Origin: Actinacidiphila alni | Lineage (GTDB): Bacteria > Actinomycetota > Actinomycetes > Streptomycetales > Streptomycetaceae | Assembly (NCBI RefSeq): GCF_900112845.1 | Contig: NZ_FONG01000001.1 | Coordinates: 310,001-374,000 of the forward strand | Reading direction: 5' to 3' | DNA length: 64,000 nucleotides | Part shown: in pieces, positions 38,875 to 47,550 of the stretch | How positions within the stretch are numbered: the stretch's first letter is position 1 | Layout of the letters: each line of letters opens with the position of its first letter | Position numbers and translations under genes: made by a program | Notes under the pieces: model-generated | Told to the model about the DNA's origin: nothing | What the model saw: the letters and a program-made list of their open reading frames with translations, nothing else | The model's database searches: none

Positions 38875-40899
38875 TCATTGCGGAGTGAGGGTGAAGGACT
38901 GGGCGGGGCCGCCGGTGCAGGTCCACTGCTGGAGGCGGGCGCCGTCGGCGGTGGAGACGTCCGTGACGTCCAGGCACTGGGCCGGGTTGCTGCGCGGGCT
39001 CAGCGTGTAGGTGCCATTGGCGCCGGGGACCGGCTTCCACTGCTGATTGCTGCCGCCGCCGTACGCCCACAGCTGGATCTTCGCGCCGCTGCCCGCGCCC
39101 GTTCCGCCGGTGACGTCCCAGGCCGCGGTGGCCGAATTCCTGCCGACCACCGTGTAGTAGCCGCTGTCGGTGGGCTGGAACCGCCACTGCTGATTGGCGC
39201 TGCCTGCCACGCAGCTCCACTGCTGCACCGCGGCGCCGTTGGCGGTCGAACCGGCCGCGTCGTCCACGCACTTGCCGCTGTTGGTGTTCTTGACCGTGTA
39301 CCAGGCGGCCGGGTCGACGGGCCCGGTGGGCGTGCCGCCGGAGTCCGCGCCCGGCCAGATGTAGGTGCCGACGGTCTTGGCGGGCAGCGTGGCGCCGATC
39401 TGCCGCGCGCCGACCCGCAGCGTGAACGGCTGATCGGCACCGGTCTGGTTGACGACGACGGTCACCAAACTCCCGTCCGGGTTGCGGAAGGCGACATTGG
39501 TGACACTGCCGCTGGTGCCGTTGTTGGTCTGCACCCGGGTGGCGCCGCGCGCGACGAACTTCGAGAACTGGCCGATGATGTAGTACTCGGGCAGCGCCCA
39601 GTAGGTGTCCGGACTGTTCGGCGACTGGACGAACATGGTCGGGTCGGGCGCGCCGGACCACTGCTCGGGGCTGCGGTTCTGGTCGAGCATGGTGACCCAG
39701 TCCTCGTACATGATCGACTGGTTGCGGAAGTACTGGACGATCCGGTCGGCGCCCGAGGTGCCCCACACGGCGCGTTCGGTCATCGCCACGTCCTTGGTCG
39801 GATAGGCGGACTTGATCTGCGACATGGCCGTCGGGTCGCCGCCGTAGTCGTGGAAGGCGACGCCGTCGACCGAGGTGAACGCGCTGCTGGGCGAGCCCGG
39901 GTTGCCGAGGACACCGGCGGCGTATGCCGGGCCGTCACCGAAATTGTGGTCGAAGGCCCAGATCTTGGTGGCCGAGGCGCCGTTGGCGTTCAGCTCGCCG
40001 CGCAGCGCGGTGGCGATCCGCCGTTCCTGGTCGGCGGTGAGCTTCATGCCCGGGTAGTCCGGCGGCGAGAAGAGCGGCTCGTTCTGCATCGTCACGGCGT
40101 ACAGCGGCAGGCCCTGGCCCGCGTAGGCGGTGACGGCCTTGCGCAAGTACGTCGCCAGGACAGGGATGTTGGAGTCCGGGAGCGTACCGCCGATCAGACT
40201 GTTGTTGGCCTTCATCCAGGCCGGCGGGCTCCACACGCTGCCGAACAGCAGCAGATCAGGGTTGATCGCCTTCGCCTCCTTGAGGACGGAGACGATGTGG
40301 TAGTCGATGTCCTTCTGGATGGAGAAGCGGGACAGCGTCGGGTCCGCTGCGCCGTCGTCGTAGGTGTAGAACTGCCGCGAGGTGAAGTCGCTGGTGCCCA
40401 GGGGGATGCGGGCGATGTTGAAGCCCGCGCCGGTCACCGGGTCGACCAGCTTGTGGAGCGCGGCGGTCCGCGCGGCCGGGCTCATCCGGGACAGGTTGTA
40501 GATCGTCGATTCCTCCAGCGAGGAGCCGACGCCCAGGACGGACTGGTAGCGGGTGGCGGTGTCGGCGGTGATGGTCGCCGAGCCGGCGGCCGCGACGGGG
40601 GTGATGTCGGCCTGCCGTGACAACTGGTAGCGGGTGGCGGCGAGTCCGGTCGCCGGGTCGCTGAACCAGTTGGCGCTCGCCGGGCCGAATCCGGCGGCCG
40701 TCGACTCCGAGCTGAGGTAGACCTGTACGGGCGCGTCGGCCGCCCCCGCCGTCGGCGCGTTCACGGTGGTCAGGGCGATGGGCGCGAGCAGCGCGCCGAG
40801 CGCCGTCGCGGCCAGCGCGAGGGTCGTGCGCCGGCCGCGCGCACGCCGGCCGCGCGGACCTCCCGGATGTCTTGGATGTCCCAGAGGTCGCAGAGGCAT
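38875..40899 (-). CDS. Secreted GH30 glycoside hydrolase with C-terminal ricin-type carbohydrate-binding domain
   Basis: A 674-aa secreted enzyme. A long Arg-rich signal peptide (possibly Tat, RRTTLALAATALG) ends near residue 54. The GH30 barrel starts around QSVLGVGSSLEES. The acid/base Glu is in TMQNEPLFSPP and the likely nucleophile in AMTERAVWG. A beta-sandwich side domain follows, then a ricin/CBM13 beta-trefoil (about 545-674) with QQW repeats. GH30 members act on beta-1,6-glucan, beta-1,6-galactan, xylan or glucosylceramide; sequence alone does not decide here. ATG 40899 follows AGGAG. It lies downstream of a LacI regulator and has its own promoter and operator-like dyad. Confidence 0.9.
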   Translation of the reverse strand: MPLRPLGHPRHPGGPRGRRARGRRTTLALAATALGALLAPIALTTVNAPTAGAADAPVQVYLSSESTAAGFGPASANWFSDPATGLAATRYQLSRQADITPVAAAGSATITADTATRYQSVLGVGSSLEESTIYNLSRMSPAARTAALHKLVDPVTGAGFNIARIPLGTSDFTSRQFYTYDDGAADPTLSRFSIQKDIDYHIVSVLKEAKAINPDLLLFGSVWSPPAWMKANNSLIGGTLPDSNIPVLATYLRKAVTAYAGQGLPLYAVTMQNEPLFSPPDYPGMKLTADQERRIATALRGELNANGASATKIWAFDHNFGDGPAYAAGVLGNPGSPSSAFTSVDGVAFHDYGGDPTAMSQIKSAYPTKDVAMTERAVWGTSGADRIVQYFRNQSIMYEDWVTMLDQNRSPEQWSGAPDPTMFVQSPNSPDTYWALPEYYIIGQFSKFVARGATRVQTNNGTSGSVTNVAFRNPDGSLVTVVVNQTGADQPFTLRVGARQIGATLPAKTVGTYIWPGADSGGTPTGPVDPAAWYTVKNTNSGKCVDDAAGSTANGAAVQQWSCVAGSANQQWRFQPTDSGYYTVVGRNSATAAWDVTGGTGAGSGAKIQLWAYGGGSNQQWKPVPGANGTYTLSPRSNPAQCLDVTDVSTADGARLQQWTCTGGPAQSFTLTPQ

Positions 40900-40985
40900 G
40901 GCATCTCCTGATCGCGGTGGGGGAGCGCCGATACGGCGGCGCGGACACGACTGCGGCGAATGCGTCAGTGGGCATGACGCGTTTG

Positions 40986-41038
40986 CTTCACGCCTTTTTA
41001 CAAGTCGTGAAGTTAAGGGTGTGCCGGAGTGGCGTCAA
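40986..41038 (-). promoter_or_regulatory. Promoter and operator-like dyad of the GH30 gene
   Basis: On the minus strand, -35 TTGACG (41033-41038), a 17-bp spacer and -10 TAACTT (41010-41015) make a good housekeeping-type promoter. The inverted repeat CTTCACG (40986-40992) / CGTGAAG (41006-41012) overlaps the -10 and spans the expected transcription start, a classical repressor position. The LacI gene ends 9 bp upstream of the -35, so that protein is the natural candidate. Confidence 0.65.
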
Positions 41039-41046
41039 CCCCCGCG

Positions 41047-42108
41047 TCAGGACGAGCCGTTGGACCGTACGAGCGGCGCGGCTTCGCGTACGGGCGCGGT
41101 GGAGTCGCGAACGACCAGGGGAGTGGCGAGTTCCACGTGCAAGGTGTCGATCGCGTGCCCGTCCAGCAGCCGCATGAGCAGCGAGACCGCCATCCGCCCC
41201 ATCTCCTCCAGGGGTTGGCGGGCGGTGGTGAGCATCGGCAGGATGCTGCGGCCCAGTTCGCTGTCGTCGAACCCGGTGATCGACAGATCCTCCGGAACCC
41301 GCAGCCCCCGCTCGCGGGCCGCCCGCAGCGCGCCGGCCGCGGTCTTGTCGTTGAAGGCCACGATCGCGGTCAGCGCCGGATCGCCGGCGAGCAGCGACAG
41401 CGCCGCGCGGTAGCCCCGCTCGGTGCTGGGCTCCTCGACGTAGCGCACGAGCGCCGGGTCGACGAGCACCCCGGCCTCCGATAGCGCCGCCGCGTGCCCC
41501 GCCATCCGGCTGCCGGTCACCTGCCAGTCCCGCGGGCCGCCGACGAAGCCGATCCGGCGGTGCCCGAGCGAGGTGAGGTGGCCGGTCAGCCGCCGCGCCC
41601 CGGCCGTGTGCGCGGCCGACACCGACGCCACGTCCTCCGGCAGTTCGGTGCGCGGATCGACCACCACCAGCGGATACCGCTGCGCGTGCAGCGCCCGCAG
41701 ATCCTGGGCGGAACTGGGCGGGAGCACCAGGACGGCGCCGGCCACCGTGGCGCGGCGGGGGAGGTCGAGCAGTGAGGGGGCCCGCGTCTGCGCACTGCTG
41801 CCGGCCTGCACCACGGCCTCCCGGCCGTGCAGGGCGAGCGTCTCCAGCACCGAGGTCACGATCGGCCCGAAGTAGTCCGTGAGCTGGTACGGGCAGTAGA
41901 CGAGGACCGGACGCGCCGCCGGATCGGCAGGACCCGACGGTTCGGGCACCGCGCCGCCCAGCCGGCGGGCCGCCCGGCGCACCATCTCCTGCGTCGCGGG
42001 CGCCACCGCGTCACGGCCGTTGATCACCCGCGAGACCGTCGCGACCGAGACGCCCGCCTCGTCGGCGATGGCCCGCACCGTGACCTTCGCGCCAGGACGC
42101 CTACCCAC
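41047..42108 (-). CDS. LacI-family transcriptional regulator (near GH30)
   Basis: A 353-aa regulator. The helix-turn-helix VTVRAIADEAGVSVATVSRVINGR is at about residues 9-32. A periplasmic-binding-protein-like sensor domain follows, with LTAIVAFNDKTAAGALRAARERG and DLSITGFDDSELG. It starts at GTG 42108. Reading towards the GH30 gene, it probably represses that gene in the absence of a sugar inducer. A large imperfect dyad lies 44-92 bp upstream of its start. Confidence 0.93.
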   Translation of the reverse strand: MGRRPGAKVTVRAIADEAGVSVATVSRVINGRDAVAPATQEMVRRAARRLGGAVPEPSGPADPAARPVLVYCPYQLTDYFGPIVTSVLETLALHGREAVVQAGSSAQTRAPSLLDLPRRATVAGAVLVLPPSSAQDLRALHAQRYPLVVVDPRTELPEDVASVSAAHTAGARRLTGHLTSLGHRRIGFVGGPRDWQVTGSRMAGHAAALSEAGVLVDPALVRYVEEPSTERGYRAALSLLAGDPALTAIVAFNDKTAAGALRAARERGLRVPEDLSITGFDDSELGRSILPMLTTARQPLEEMGRMAVSLLMRLLDGHAIDTLHVELATPLVVRDSTAPVREAAPLVRSNGSS

Positions 42109-42151
42109 CCGGTACAGAGCTCCGCCTCATGGCGCGGAAGTCTACCCAAAT

Positions 42152-42200
42152 GCCGTGCCCACCAGGGATGTTCACCCTCGGTGTCCCTGTGGGGCACGGC
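42152..42200. promoter_or_regulatory. Long inverted repeat upstream of lacI and chitinase
   Basis: GCCGTGCCCACCAGGGA (42152-42168) and TCCCTGTGGGGCACGGC (42184-42200) pair at 15 of 17 positions around a 15-nt loop. It lies in the LacI-gene leader/promoter zone of a divergent intergenic region. It may be a regulatory dyad or an RNA hairpin. Confidence 0.5.
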
Positions 42201-42336
42201 CGGCCGCCACCGTTCAACTCCTGTACGGGCGGGCGCCGGGAATGCCAGAACTTTGCCTGGGCGCGGCCGACTTGTGAATGCACAGGTCAGAGCGAGCCGC
42301 GTCATTCCGGTGCGTCCCGATGTAACGGATCGTTGG

Positions 42337-42353
42337 TTAGGTTTCCTGCCTAA
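42337..42353. promoter_or_regulatory. TTAGG-N7-CCTAA inverted repeat upstream of chitinase
   Basis: TTAGG (42337-42341) and CCTAA (42349-42353) flank TTTCCTG. A -35-like TTGACG follows at 42358-42363, with a weak -10 CAAACT (42382-42387). The placement suggests a control site for chitinase expression; no specific regulator can be named. Confidence 0.4.
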
Positions 42354-42440
42354 AAGCTTGACGCGGTTGTCCGTACACGCGCAAACTCCCGTTCTGCCTG
42401 GCCGAGTTCCTCCCCACATCTCCGGCCCCATGGAGTCAGC

Positions 42441-43793
42441 ATGCGCGTCAAACGCGGCATCATCGCCGCTGCAACGACAGCTCTCGCCGCGACCGGCGCC
42501 CTCGTCGGCGCCGGCGGTGAGGCCCACGCCGCCGGTCCGGCGCTGCCGGCCCACTTCGCGGCTCCGTATCTGCAGGTCGACGGCAACAGCATCAACGACA
42601 TGGCCGCGGACATGAACGCCACCGGCCTGAAGTACTACACGCTGGCCTTCCTCATCCCGCGGTCCGGCTGTACCCCGTACTGGGAGGGCAGCGGTGACTC
42701 GGTGGGCGCCTACACCTCGCAGATCAACGCCCTCAAGGCGGCCGGCGGCACCGTGATCATCTCCTTCGGCGGCGCCGAGGGCGGCGAACTCGCCCAGACC
42801 TGCACCTCCGTGTCCTCCCTGACCGCGGCCTACGCCAACATCGTCAACACCTACGGCATCAACCGCCTGGACTTCGACATCGAAGGCGGCACCCTCGGCG
42901 ACACCGCCGCCAACCAGCGGCGCAACCAGGCGCTGGCCGCCCTCCAGGCGCAGAACCCATCCGTGCAGGTCGCCTACACCCTCGCCGTGGACCCGGGCGG
43001 GCTGCCCGGCCAGGAGTACAACGTCCTCAGCGACGCCAAGAACAAGGGCGTCAACGTCAGCGCCGTCAATCTGATGACGATGGACTTCGGCGACGGCGAG
43101 AACGCCCTCAACGACGCCGAATCCGCCGCTCGCGGCACCGCCAACCAGCTCGCCGGCCTGTACGGCATCTCCACCTCGGCGGCGTACGGCCGCATGGGCC
43201 TGACCCCGATCGCGGGACAGAACGACGACAACGAGTACTTCTCGCAGTCCGACGCCCAGACCCTGGAGAGCTTCGCCGCCGCCAACGGCATCCAGGAACT
43301 GTCCTTCTGGGAGGTCGACTACTACGACAAGGGCACCGGCTACGCCTACTCCCGCATCTTCAACAAGCTCACCGGTGGCAGCACCGGCGGTGGCGGCACC
43401 GGCTCAGGCAAGACCGGCCAGATCACCGGCTACGGCAACAAGTGCGTCGACATCGCCGGGGCCAACAGCGCCAACGGCACCGCGGTGCAGCTCTACGACT
43501 GCAACGGAACCGGCGCCCAGCAGTGGACCGTCGGCACCGACGGTACGGTCAAGGCGCTCGGCAAGTGCCTGGACGTGGCGTCCGCGGGCACGGCCGACGG
43601 CAGCAAGGTGCAGCTCTACGACTGCAACGGCAGCGGCGCCCAGGCGTGGCAGCACCAGTCCAACGGCGAACTGGTCAACACCGGTTCCGGCAAGTGCCTC
43701 GACGCGACGGGCCCCAGCTCCGCCAACGGGACCCGGCTGCAGATCTGGACCTGCTACGACAGCGCCAACCAGCAGTGGAACATCCCCAGTTGA
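42441..43793 (+). CDS. Secreted GH18 chitinase with C-terminal ricin-type domain
   Basis: A 450-aa secreted enzyme with a signal peptide at residues 1-30 (cleavage after AHA). The GH18 barrel has its catalytic motif LDFDIEGG (D144, D146, E148 as acid). SFGGAEGGE is the conserved SxGG strand and LMTMDFG the substrate-binding strand. A short Gly/Ser linker (about 313-325) leads to a ricin/CBM13 domain with three CLD...W repeats. It resembles the chitinase C/D-like single-barrel enzymes that hydrolyse chitin. The start is ATG 42441 after GGAG. A perfect terminator hairpin follows. Confidence 0.94.
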   Translation: MRVKRGIIAAATTALAATGALVGAGGEAHAAGPALPAHFAAPYLQVDGNSINDMAADMNATGLKYYTLAFLIPRSGCTPYWEGSGDSVGAYTSQINALKAAGGTVIISFGGAEGGELAQTCTSVSSLTAAYANIVNTYGINRLDFDIEGGTLGDTAANQRRNQALAALQAQNPSVQVAYTLAVDPGGLPGQEYNVLSDAKNKGVNVSAVNLMTMDFGDGENALNDAESAARGTANQLAGLYGISTSAAYGRMGLTPIAGQNDDNEYFSQSDAQTLESFAAANGIQELSFWEVDYYDKGTGYAYSRIFNKLTGGSTGGGGTGSGKTGQITGYGNKCVDIAGANSANGTAVQLYDCNGTGAQQWTVGTDGTVKALGKCLDVASAGTADGSKVQLYDCNGSGAQAWQHQSNGELVNTGSGKCLDATGPSSANGTRLQIWTCYDSANQQWNIPS

Positions 43794-43822
43794 ACCACCC
43801 GGGGCCCGGCGCCCCACCCCCT

Positions 43823-43851
43823 GTCGGCCGGGCGGCGACCGCCCGGCCGAC
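43823..43851 (+). terminator. Terminator hairpin after chitinase
   Basis: GTCGGCCGGGCGG (43823-43835) and CCGCCCGGCCGAC (43839-43851) form a perfect 13-bp stem with a 3-nt loop, 29 bp after the stop codon. It lies between convergent genes, so it may serve both. Confidence 0.7.
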
Positions 43852-43956
43852 GGCCGCCGGATTCTTCTGTCATGTCCCCCACCTGCCCCGGCCCCCGATA
43901 TGCGTCGGCGGAACATAACCCGTGATCATCGGCGGCGCGAGTAACGGTCTGCCGCG

Positions 43957-44334
43957 TTACCCGGCCGCGGCCTCCTCCGCCAGTGCGGCCAGCCGCTCGA
44001 ACGTCCCGTTGAGCACCGCCCGGCGCTCCGCCTTGTACGCGGGTTTCGGCCCCAGCCCGTCGATCGACCGCTCCCACACGGCCATGAACGTTTCCTGCCA
44101 GCCCCGGATCACCCCGGCCGCCGGCAGCGTCACGCCCACCCACCCCCGCTCGCCCAGCATGACGAGCAGCTCCAGATTGCAGGGCACGGCCACCCCCCAG
44201 TACTCATCCGGCTCAAGCTCCACCGGATCCCCGCCCATCGCCCCCGTCACCTCGCCCACCAGCCGGTCGACCCACTCCGCCAGATGATCCGCGGCAGTAT
44301 CACTGTCAAAATTCCCGGCCCCCCACGTCCCCAC
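43957..44334 (-). CDS. DUF4259 domain protein
   Basis: A 125-aa soluble protein. MGTWGAGNFDSDTAADHLAEW at the N-terminus is the hallmark of DUF4259, and GTG 44334 is chosen so that the protein begins with it. The rest is helical with conserved Trp. Function unknown; members are often found near toxin-immunity type genes, but no partner is evident here. Confidence 0.9.
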   Translation of the reverse strand: MGTWGAGNFDSDTAADHLAEWVDRLVGEVTGAMGGDPVELEPDEYWGVAVPCNLELLVMLGERGWVGVTLPAAGVIRGWQETFMAVWERSIDGLGPKPAYKAERRAVLNGTFERLAALAEEAAAG

Positions 44335-44442
44335 GGCCCCGCCTCCCACACACCCGATCGCTTCTCCGTGCGATCACCCTATGCGCGCGCCCGGCGGAGC
44401 CGTCCGCGCGCCGCGGTCTCGTCGTCCCGGCCGGGCGCGGCG

Positions 44443-45096
44443 TCACATCATGGCGAGGAACATCAGCGCCATGCCGAGAGCCATCGCCCCGTGGCACGCC
44501 GCGTCGGCGGACGCCGCGATCGGCGCGTCGGCGCGTGTCCGTGGCGTGCCGAGGGAACGGGCGAGCCACCACAGGCCCATGACGGCGAAGAGGACGATCA
44601 GGGCGGCGGAGATCTGGCGGGCGGCGCCGTCGAGGTGCATGGCCATGCCCGGCATCCTCGGCATCCCCTGCATGGCGTGCGTCGGGCCGGGGCCGCCGGA
44701 GGCCGTGGGGTGCGAGGGCATGTCCATGGTGGGCATGACCGCCGCCATCCACGCCATGCCGGCCATCATCACGGCGTGCGGTACGGCGTGGGCCGGTGGA
44801 TGCGGCGGGGCGCCCGTATGCCGCGAGCGCACCGGCCCGAGGGCGAGCGGGACGAGGAACCACACGGCGGCCAGGCCGAAGAACACCGCCTGCGGCGCCG
44901 CCGGGACGTGTGCTCCCCAGGGCCACACCATGACCGTCATGGCCAACGCCATGCAGGCGTGCAGGAGATGGGTCGGCCGGTCCGCGGCCCGGCCGCTTCC
45001 CGGCGGCCCGGGGCGCCGCGCCCGGGCCGCACCGAAGGCGGTCAGGATGCCGAAGAGGACGGTGAGTATCCAGCGCAGCCCGTGCGAGGCGATCAC
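44443..45096 (-). CDS. DUF5134 integral membrane protein
   Basis: A 217-aa protein with six or so hydrophobic segments that is rich in Met and His (for example ACMALAMTVMVW, MMAGMAWMAAVM and HAMQGMPRMPGMAMHLDG). The Met/His-rich loops resemble copper-handling membrane proteins, but the family is simply DUF5134. GTG 45096 is used with no clear ribosome binding site. A copper link is inference from composition only. Confidence 0.85.
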   Translation of the reverse strand: MIASHGLRWILTVLFGILTAFGAARARRPGPPGSGRAADRPTHLLHACMALAMTVMVWPWGAHVPAAPQAVFFGLAAVWFLVPLALGPVRSRHTGAPPHPPAHAVPHAVMMAGMAWMAAVMPTMDMPSHPTASGGPGPTHAMQGMPRMPGMAMHLDGAARQISAALIVLFAVMGLWWLARSLGTPRTRADAPIAASADAACHGAMALGMALMFLAMM

Positions 45097-45450
45097 GCGG
45101 CGGCCCCCGCCGGGGTGCTGCGTGCTCGTCGAACGCGTCGCGCCGCCCGTTGCGCTGTGCCGCCGCTGCCCATGCTGTGCTCCCGCCGCTCGGTCCCGTT
45201 GACCTATACGTCGGGCGCGGAGGCGTGCGAGTTCCTGCGGCGGCCGGTCAAAGGCCGCGCCTCAGGCGGCCGTTGGTGTCCGCGTCATGCTCCGGCGGAC
45301 CTCCCGCAGCGCCCCTGACCAGGCGATGACCTGATCGAGCATGCCCGCCACTGCGGTGTCGAGGCCCTCCTGGGGACGCGCACCGCGACGCGACCGGGAC
45401 GGGCCGACCGTAGAAGGGGACGGCTGCCGGGTCGGGCCGCGCGACCGACG
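45097..45450. other. Intergenic region with gene remnant
   Basis: 354 bp between the DUF5134 gene start and the ABC operon end. Apart from the possible FMN-reductase remnant at 45262-45351 I see no gene. The DUF5134 promoter should be close to 45097-45200. Confidence 0.45.
45262..45351 (-). pseudogene. Remnant resembling the C-terminus of an NADPH-dependent FMN reductase
   Basis: A short reading frame encodes the stretch AGMLDQVIAWSGALREVRR before a stop at 45262. This looks like the last helix of NAD(P)H-dependent FMN reductases. No upstream part of such a gene exists; the ABC operon stop is only 100 bp away. I read it as a decayed gene end, not an intact small gene, but the resemblance is weak evidence. 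Confidence 0.3.
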
Positions 45451-47550
45451 CTAGAGGACCGCCCGCTCGGCCGGGAAGTGGCAGGCGGCCGTGTGGTCGC
45501 CGCCTTGCGGGGCGAGCGCCGGCGCCTGTGTGGTGCAGCGTTCTTTCCGGCCGGGATCGAGAGCCGCGAAGACCTGGCAGCGGGAGCGGAAGGGGCAGCC
45601 GGACGGGCGGCTCGTGGGGCTCGGCGGGTCGCCGGGCAGCAGGATCCGGGTGCGGGCCCGTTCGCGTACCGGGTCCGGCAGCGGCACCGCGGACAGCAGC
45701 GCCTGGGTGTACGGGTGCAGCGGCCGCGCGAACACCTCGGCGACGGCGCCTGTCTCGACGGTACGGCCCAGGTACATCACGCCGACCCGGTCCGCGACGT
45801 GCCGGACCACGGACAGGTCGTGCGACACGAACAGGTAGGCCAGGCCCAGTTCGGCCCGCAGCCGCAGCAGCAGATTGAGGATGCCGGCCTGGACCGAGAC
45901 GTCGAGGGCCGAGACCGGCTCGTCCAGGATCAGCAGTCGGGGGTCGACGGCGAGGGCGCGCGCGATGCCGATCCGCTGCCGCTGGCCGCCGGAGAACTCG
46001 TGCGGGAAGCGGTCCGCGTGGGCCGGCTCCAGGCCCACCCGGCGGAGCAGTTCCGGCACCCGGCGGGCGACCAGGGCGCGGTCCGCGTGCTGCGCGCGCA
46101 GCGGTTCCGCGACGATGTCGCCGACGGGCAGCCGCGGGTCGAGGCTGGCCATCGGGTCCTGGAAGACGATCTGCACGCCCGCGCGCAACGCCCGCGCGTC
46201 CCGCCGGGTGAGCCCTTCCACGCTCCGGCCGAGCACCTCGACGCTGCCGCGCTCGGGCGGTCGCAGCTCCAGGATCTCGAACAGTGTCGTGGACTTGCCC
46301 GAGCCCGATTCCCCGACCAGGCCCAGCACCTCACCGGCCCGGATGTCCAGGTCGACGCCGTCCACGGCGTGCACGGAACCGACCCGGCGTTTGACGATCG
46401 CCCCTTTGAGCAGCGGGAACGTCCTGGCCAGGTCCGTCACCCGCAGGACGTCGTCCGCGACCGGCCGTCCGCCGCCCGGTCCTGCCTTCCGCAGGGCGCC
46501 GTCCGTGCCGGGGACGGGGAAGACGTCGAGCGGCCGGAGCGCACCGACCTCCTCCGCCCGTACGCAGGCCGCCAGATGCGCCGGGTCCGCGGCGCCGGCC
46601 GGGTGCGTCGCCTTCCCGGCGCGCCCCGCGGCCGTCAACAGCGGTTCCGTCTCCCGGCACCGGTCCTCGGCCAGCGGGCAGCGCGGCGCGAAGGCGCAGC
46701 CGGGCGGCAGCGCCCCGGGCGCGGGCGGGGCGCCGGGAATCGGCACCAAGGGCTCGAGCCGTCCTTCCGCATCCGCGTCCAGGCGCGGCACGGCGCCGAT
46801 CAGGCCGAGCGTGTACGGCATGCGGGGAGCGGCGAACAGCGCGTCGACCGGGGCGGTTTCGACGATCCGGCCCGCGTACATCACCGCGACCCGGTCCGCC
46901 ATGCCCGCGATGACGCCGAGGTCGTGGCTGACCAGGAGCAGGGCCGCGCCGGTCTCGCGGCGCGCGGTACGCAGCACGTCGAGGATCTGCGCCTGCACGG
47001 TGACGTCGAGCGCGGTGGTGGGCTCGTCGGCGAGCAGCACGTCGGGGTTGTTGGCGACGGCCATGGCGATCATGGCACGCTGCCGCATGCCGCCGGAGAA
47101 CTCGTGCGGGAAGGCCGCGGCCCGCAGCCGCGGCTCGGGTATGCCGACCAGGTCGAGGAGTTCGACGGCCCGCGCGGCGGCCTTCTCGCGGGACAGGTCC
47201 TGGTGGGTCCGTATCGCCTCGACGATCTGGTCGCCGATCCGGTACACGGGGGTGAAGGCCGACAGCGGGTCCTGGAAGACCATGGCGACGCGATTGCCGC
47301 GCACCCGGGACAGCGCCTTGTCGCCGGCGCCGACCAGTTCGGCGCCGTCCAGCCGTACGGATCCGCCGACGTGCGCGGCGGCCGGCAGCAGGCCCATCGC
47401 GGCCAGGGCCGTCACCGACTTGCCGGAGCCGGACTCGCCGACCAGGCCGAGGACTTCGCCGCGGCCCAGGTGGAGATCGACGCCGCGGACGGCGGGCACG
47501 CCGCCGAAGTCGACGGTGAGGCCGCTGATGTCGAGCACGGGATCGTTCAT
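45451..47550 (-). CDS. Fused double ATPase of an oligopeptide/dipeptide-type ABC transporter
   Basis: A 699-aa protein that joins the DppD- and DppF-type ATPases in one chain. First half: Walker A GESGSGKS (38-45), signature FSGGMRQRAM, Walker B VLLADEP, then a Cys-containing C-terminal oligopeptide-transporter motif (GCAFAPRCPLAEDRC). Second half: Walker A GESGSGKST, signature FSGGQRQRIGIA, Walker B LLILDEP, and a second GCPFRSRCQVF end motif. The two linked halves replace the usual two genes. ATG 47550 overlaps the upstream permease stop. The transported substrate is a peptide or related oligomer. Confidence 0.93.
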   Translation of the reverse strand: MNDPVLDISGLTVDFGGVPAVRGVDLHLGRGEVLGLVGESGSGKSVTALAAMGLLPAAAHVGGSVRLDGAELVGAGDKALSRVRGNRVAMVFQDPLSAFTPVYRIGDQIVEAIRTHQDLSREKAAARAVELLDLVGIPEPRLRAAAFPHEFSGGMRQRAMIAMAVANNPDVLLADEPTTALDVTVQAQILDVLRTARRETGAALLLVSHDLGVIAGMADRVAVMYAGRIVETAPVDALFAAPRMPYTLGLIGAVPRLDADAEGRLEPLVPIPGAPPAPGALPPGCAFAPRCPLAEDRCRETEPLLTAAGRAGKATHPAGAADPAHLAACVRAEEVGALRPLDVFPVPGTDGALRKAGPGGGRPVADDVLRVTDLARTFPLLKGAIVKRRVGSVHAVDGVDLDIRAGEVLGLVGESGSGKSTTLFEILELRPPERGSVEVLGRSVEGLTRRDARALRAGVQIVFQDPMASLDPRLPVGDIVAEPLRAQHADRALVARRVPELLRRVGLEPAHADRFPHEFSGGQRQRIGIARALAVDPRLLILDEPVSALDVSVQAGILNLLLRLRAELGLAYLFVSHDLSVVRHVADRVGVMYLGRTVETGAVAEVFARPLHPYTQALLSAVPLPDPVRERARTRILLPGDPPSPTSRPSGCPFRSRCQVFAALDPGRKERCTTQAPALAPQGGDHTAACHFPAERAVL

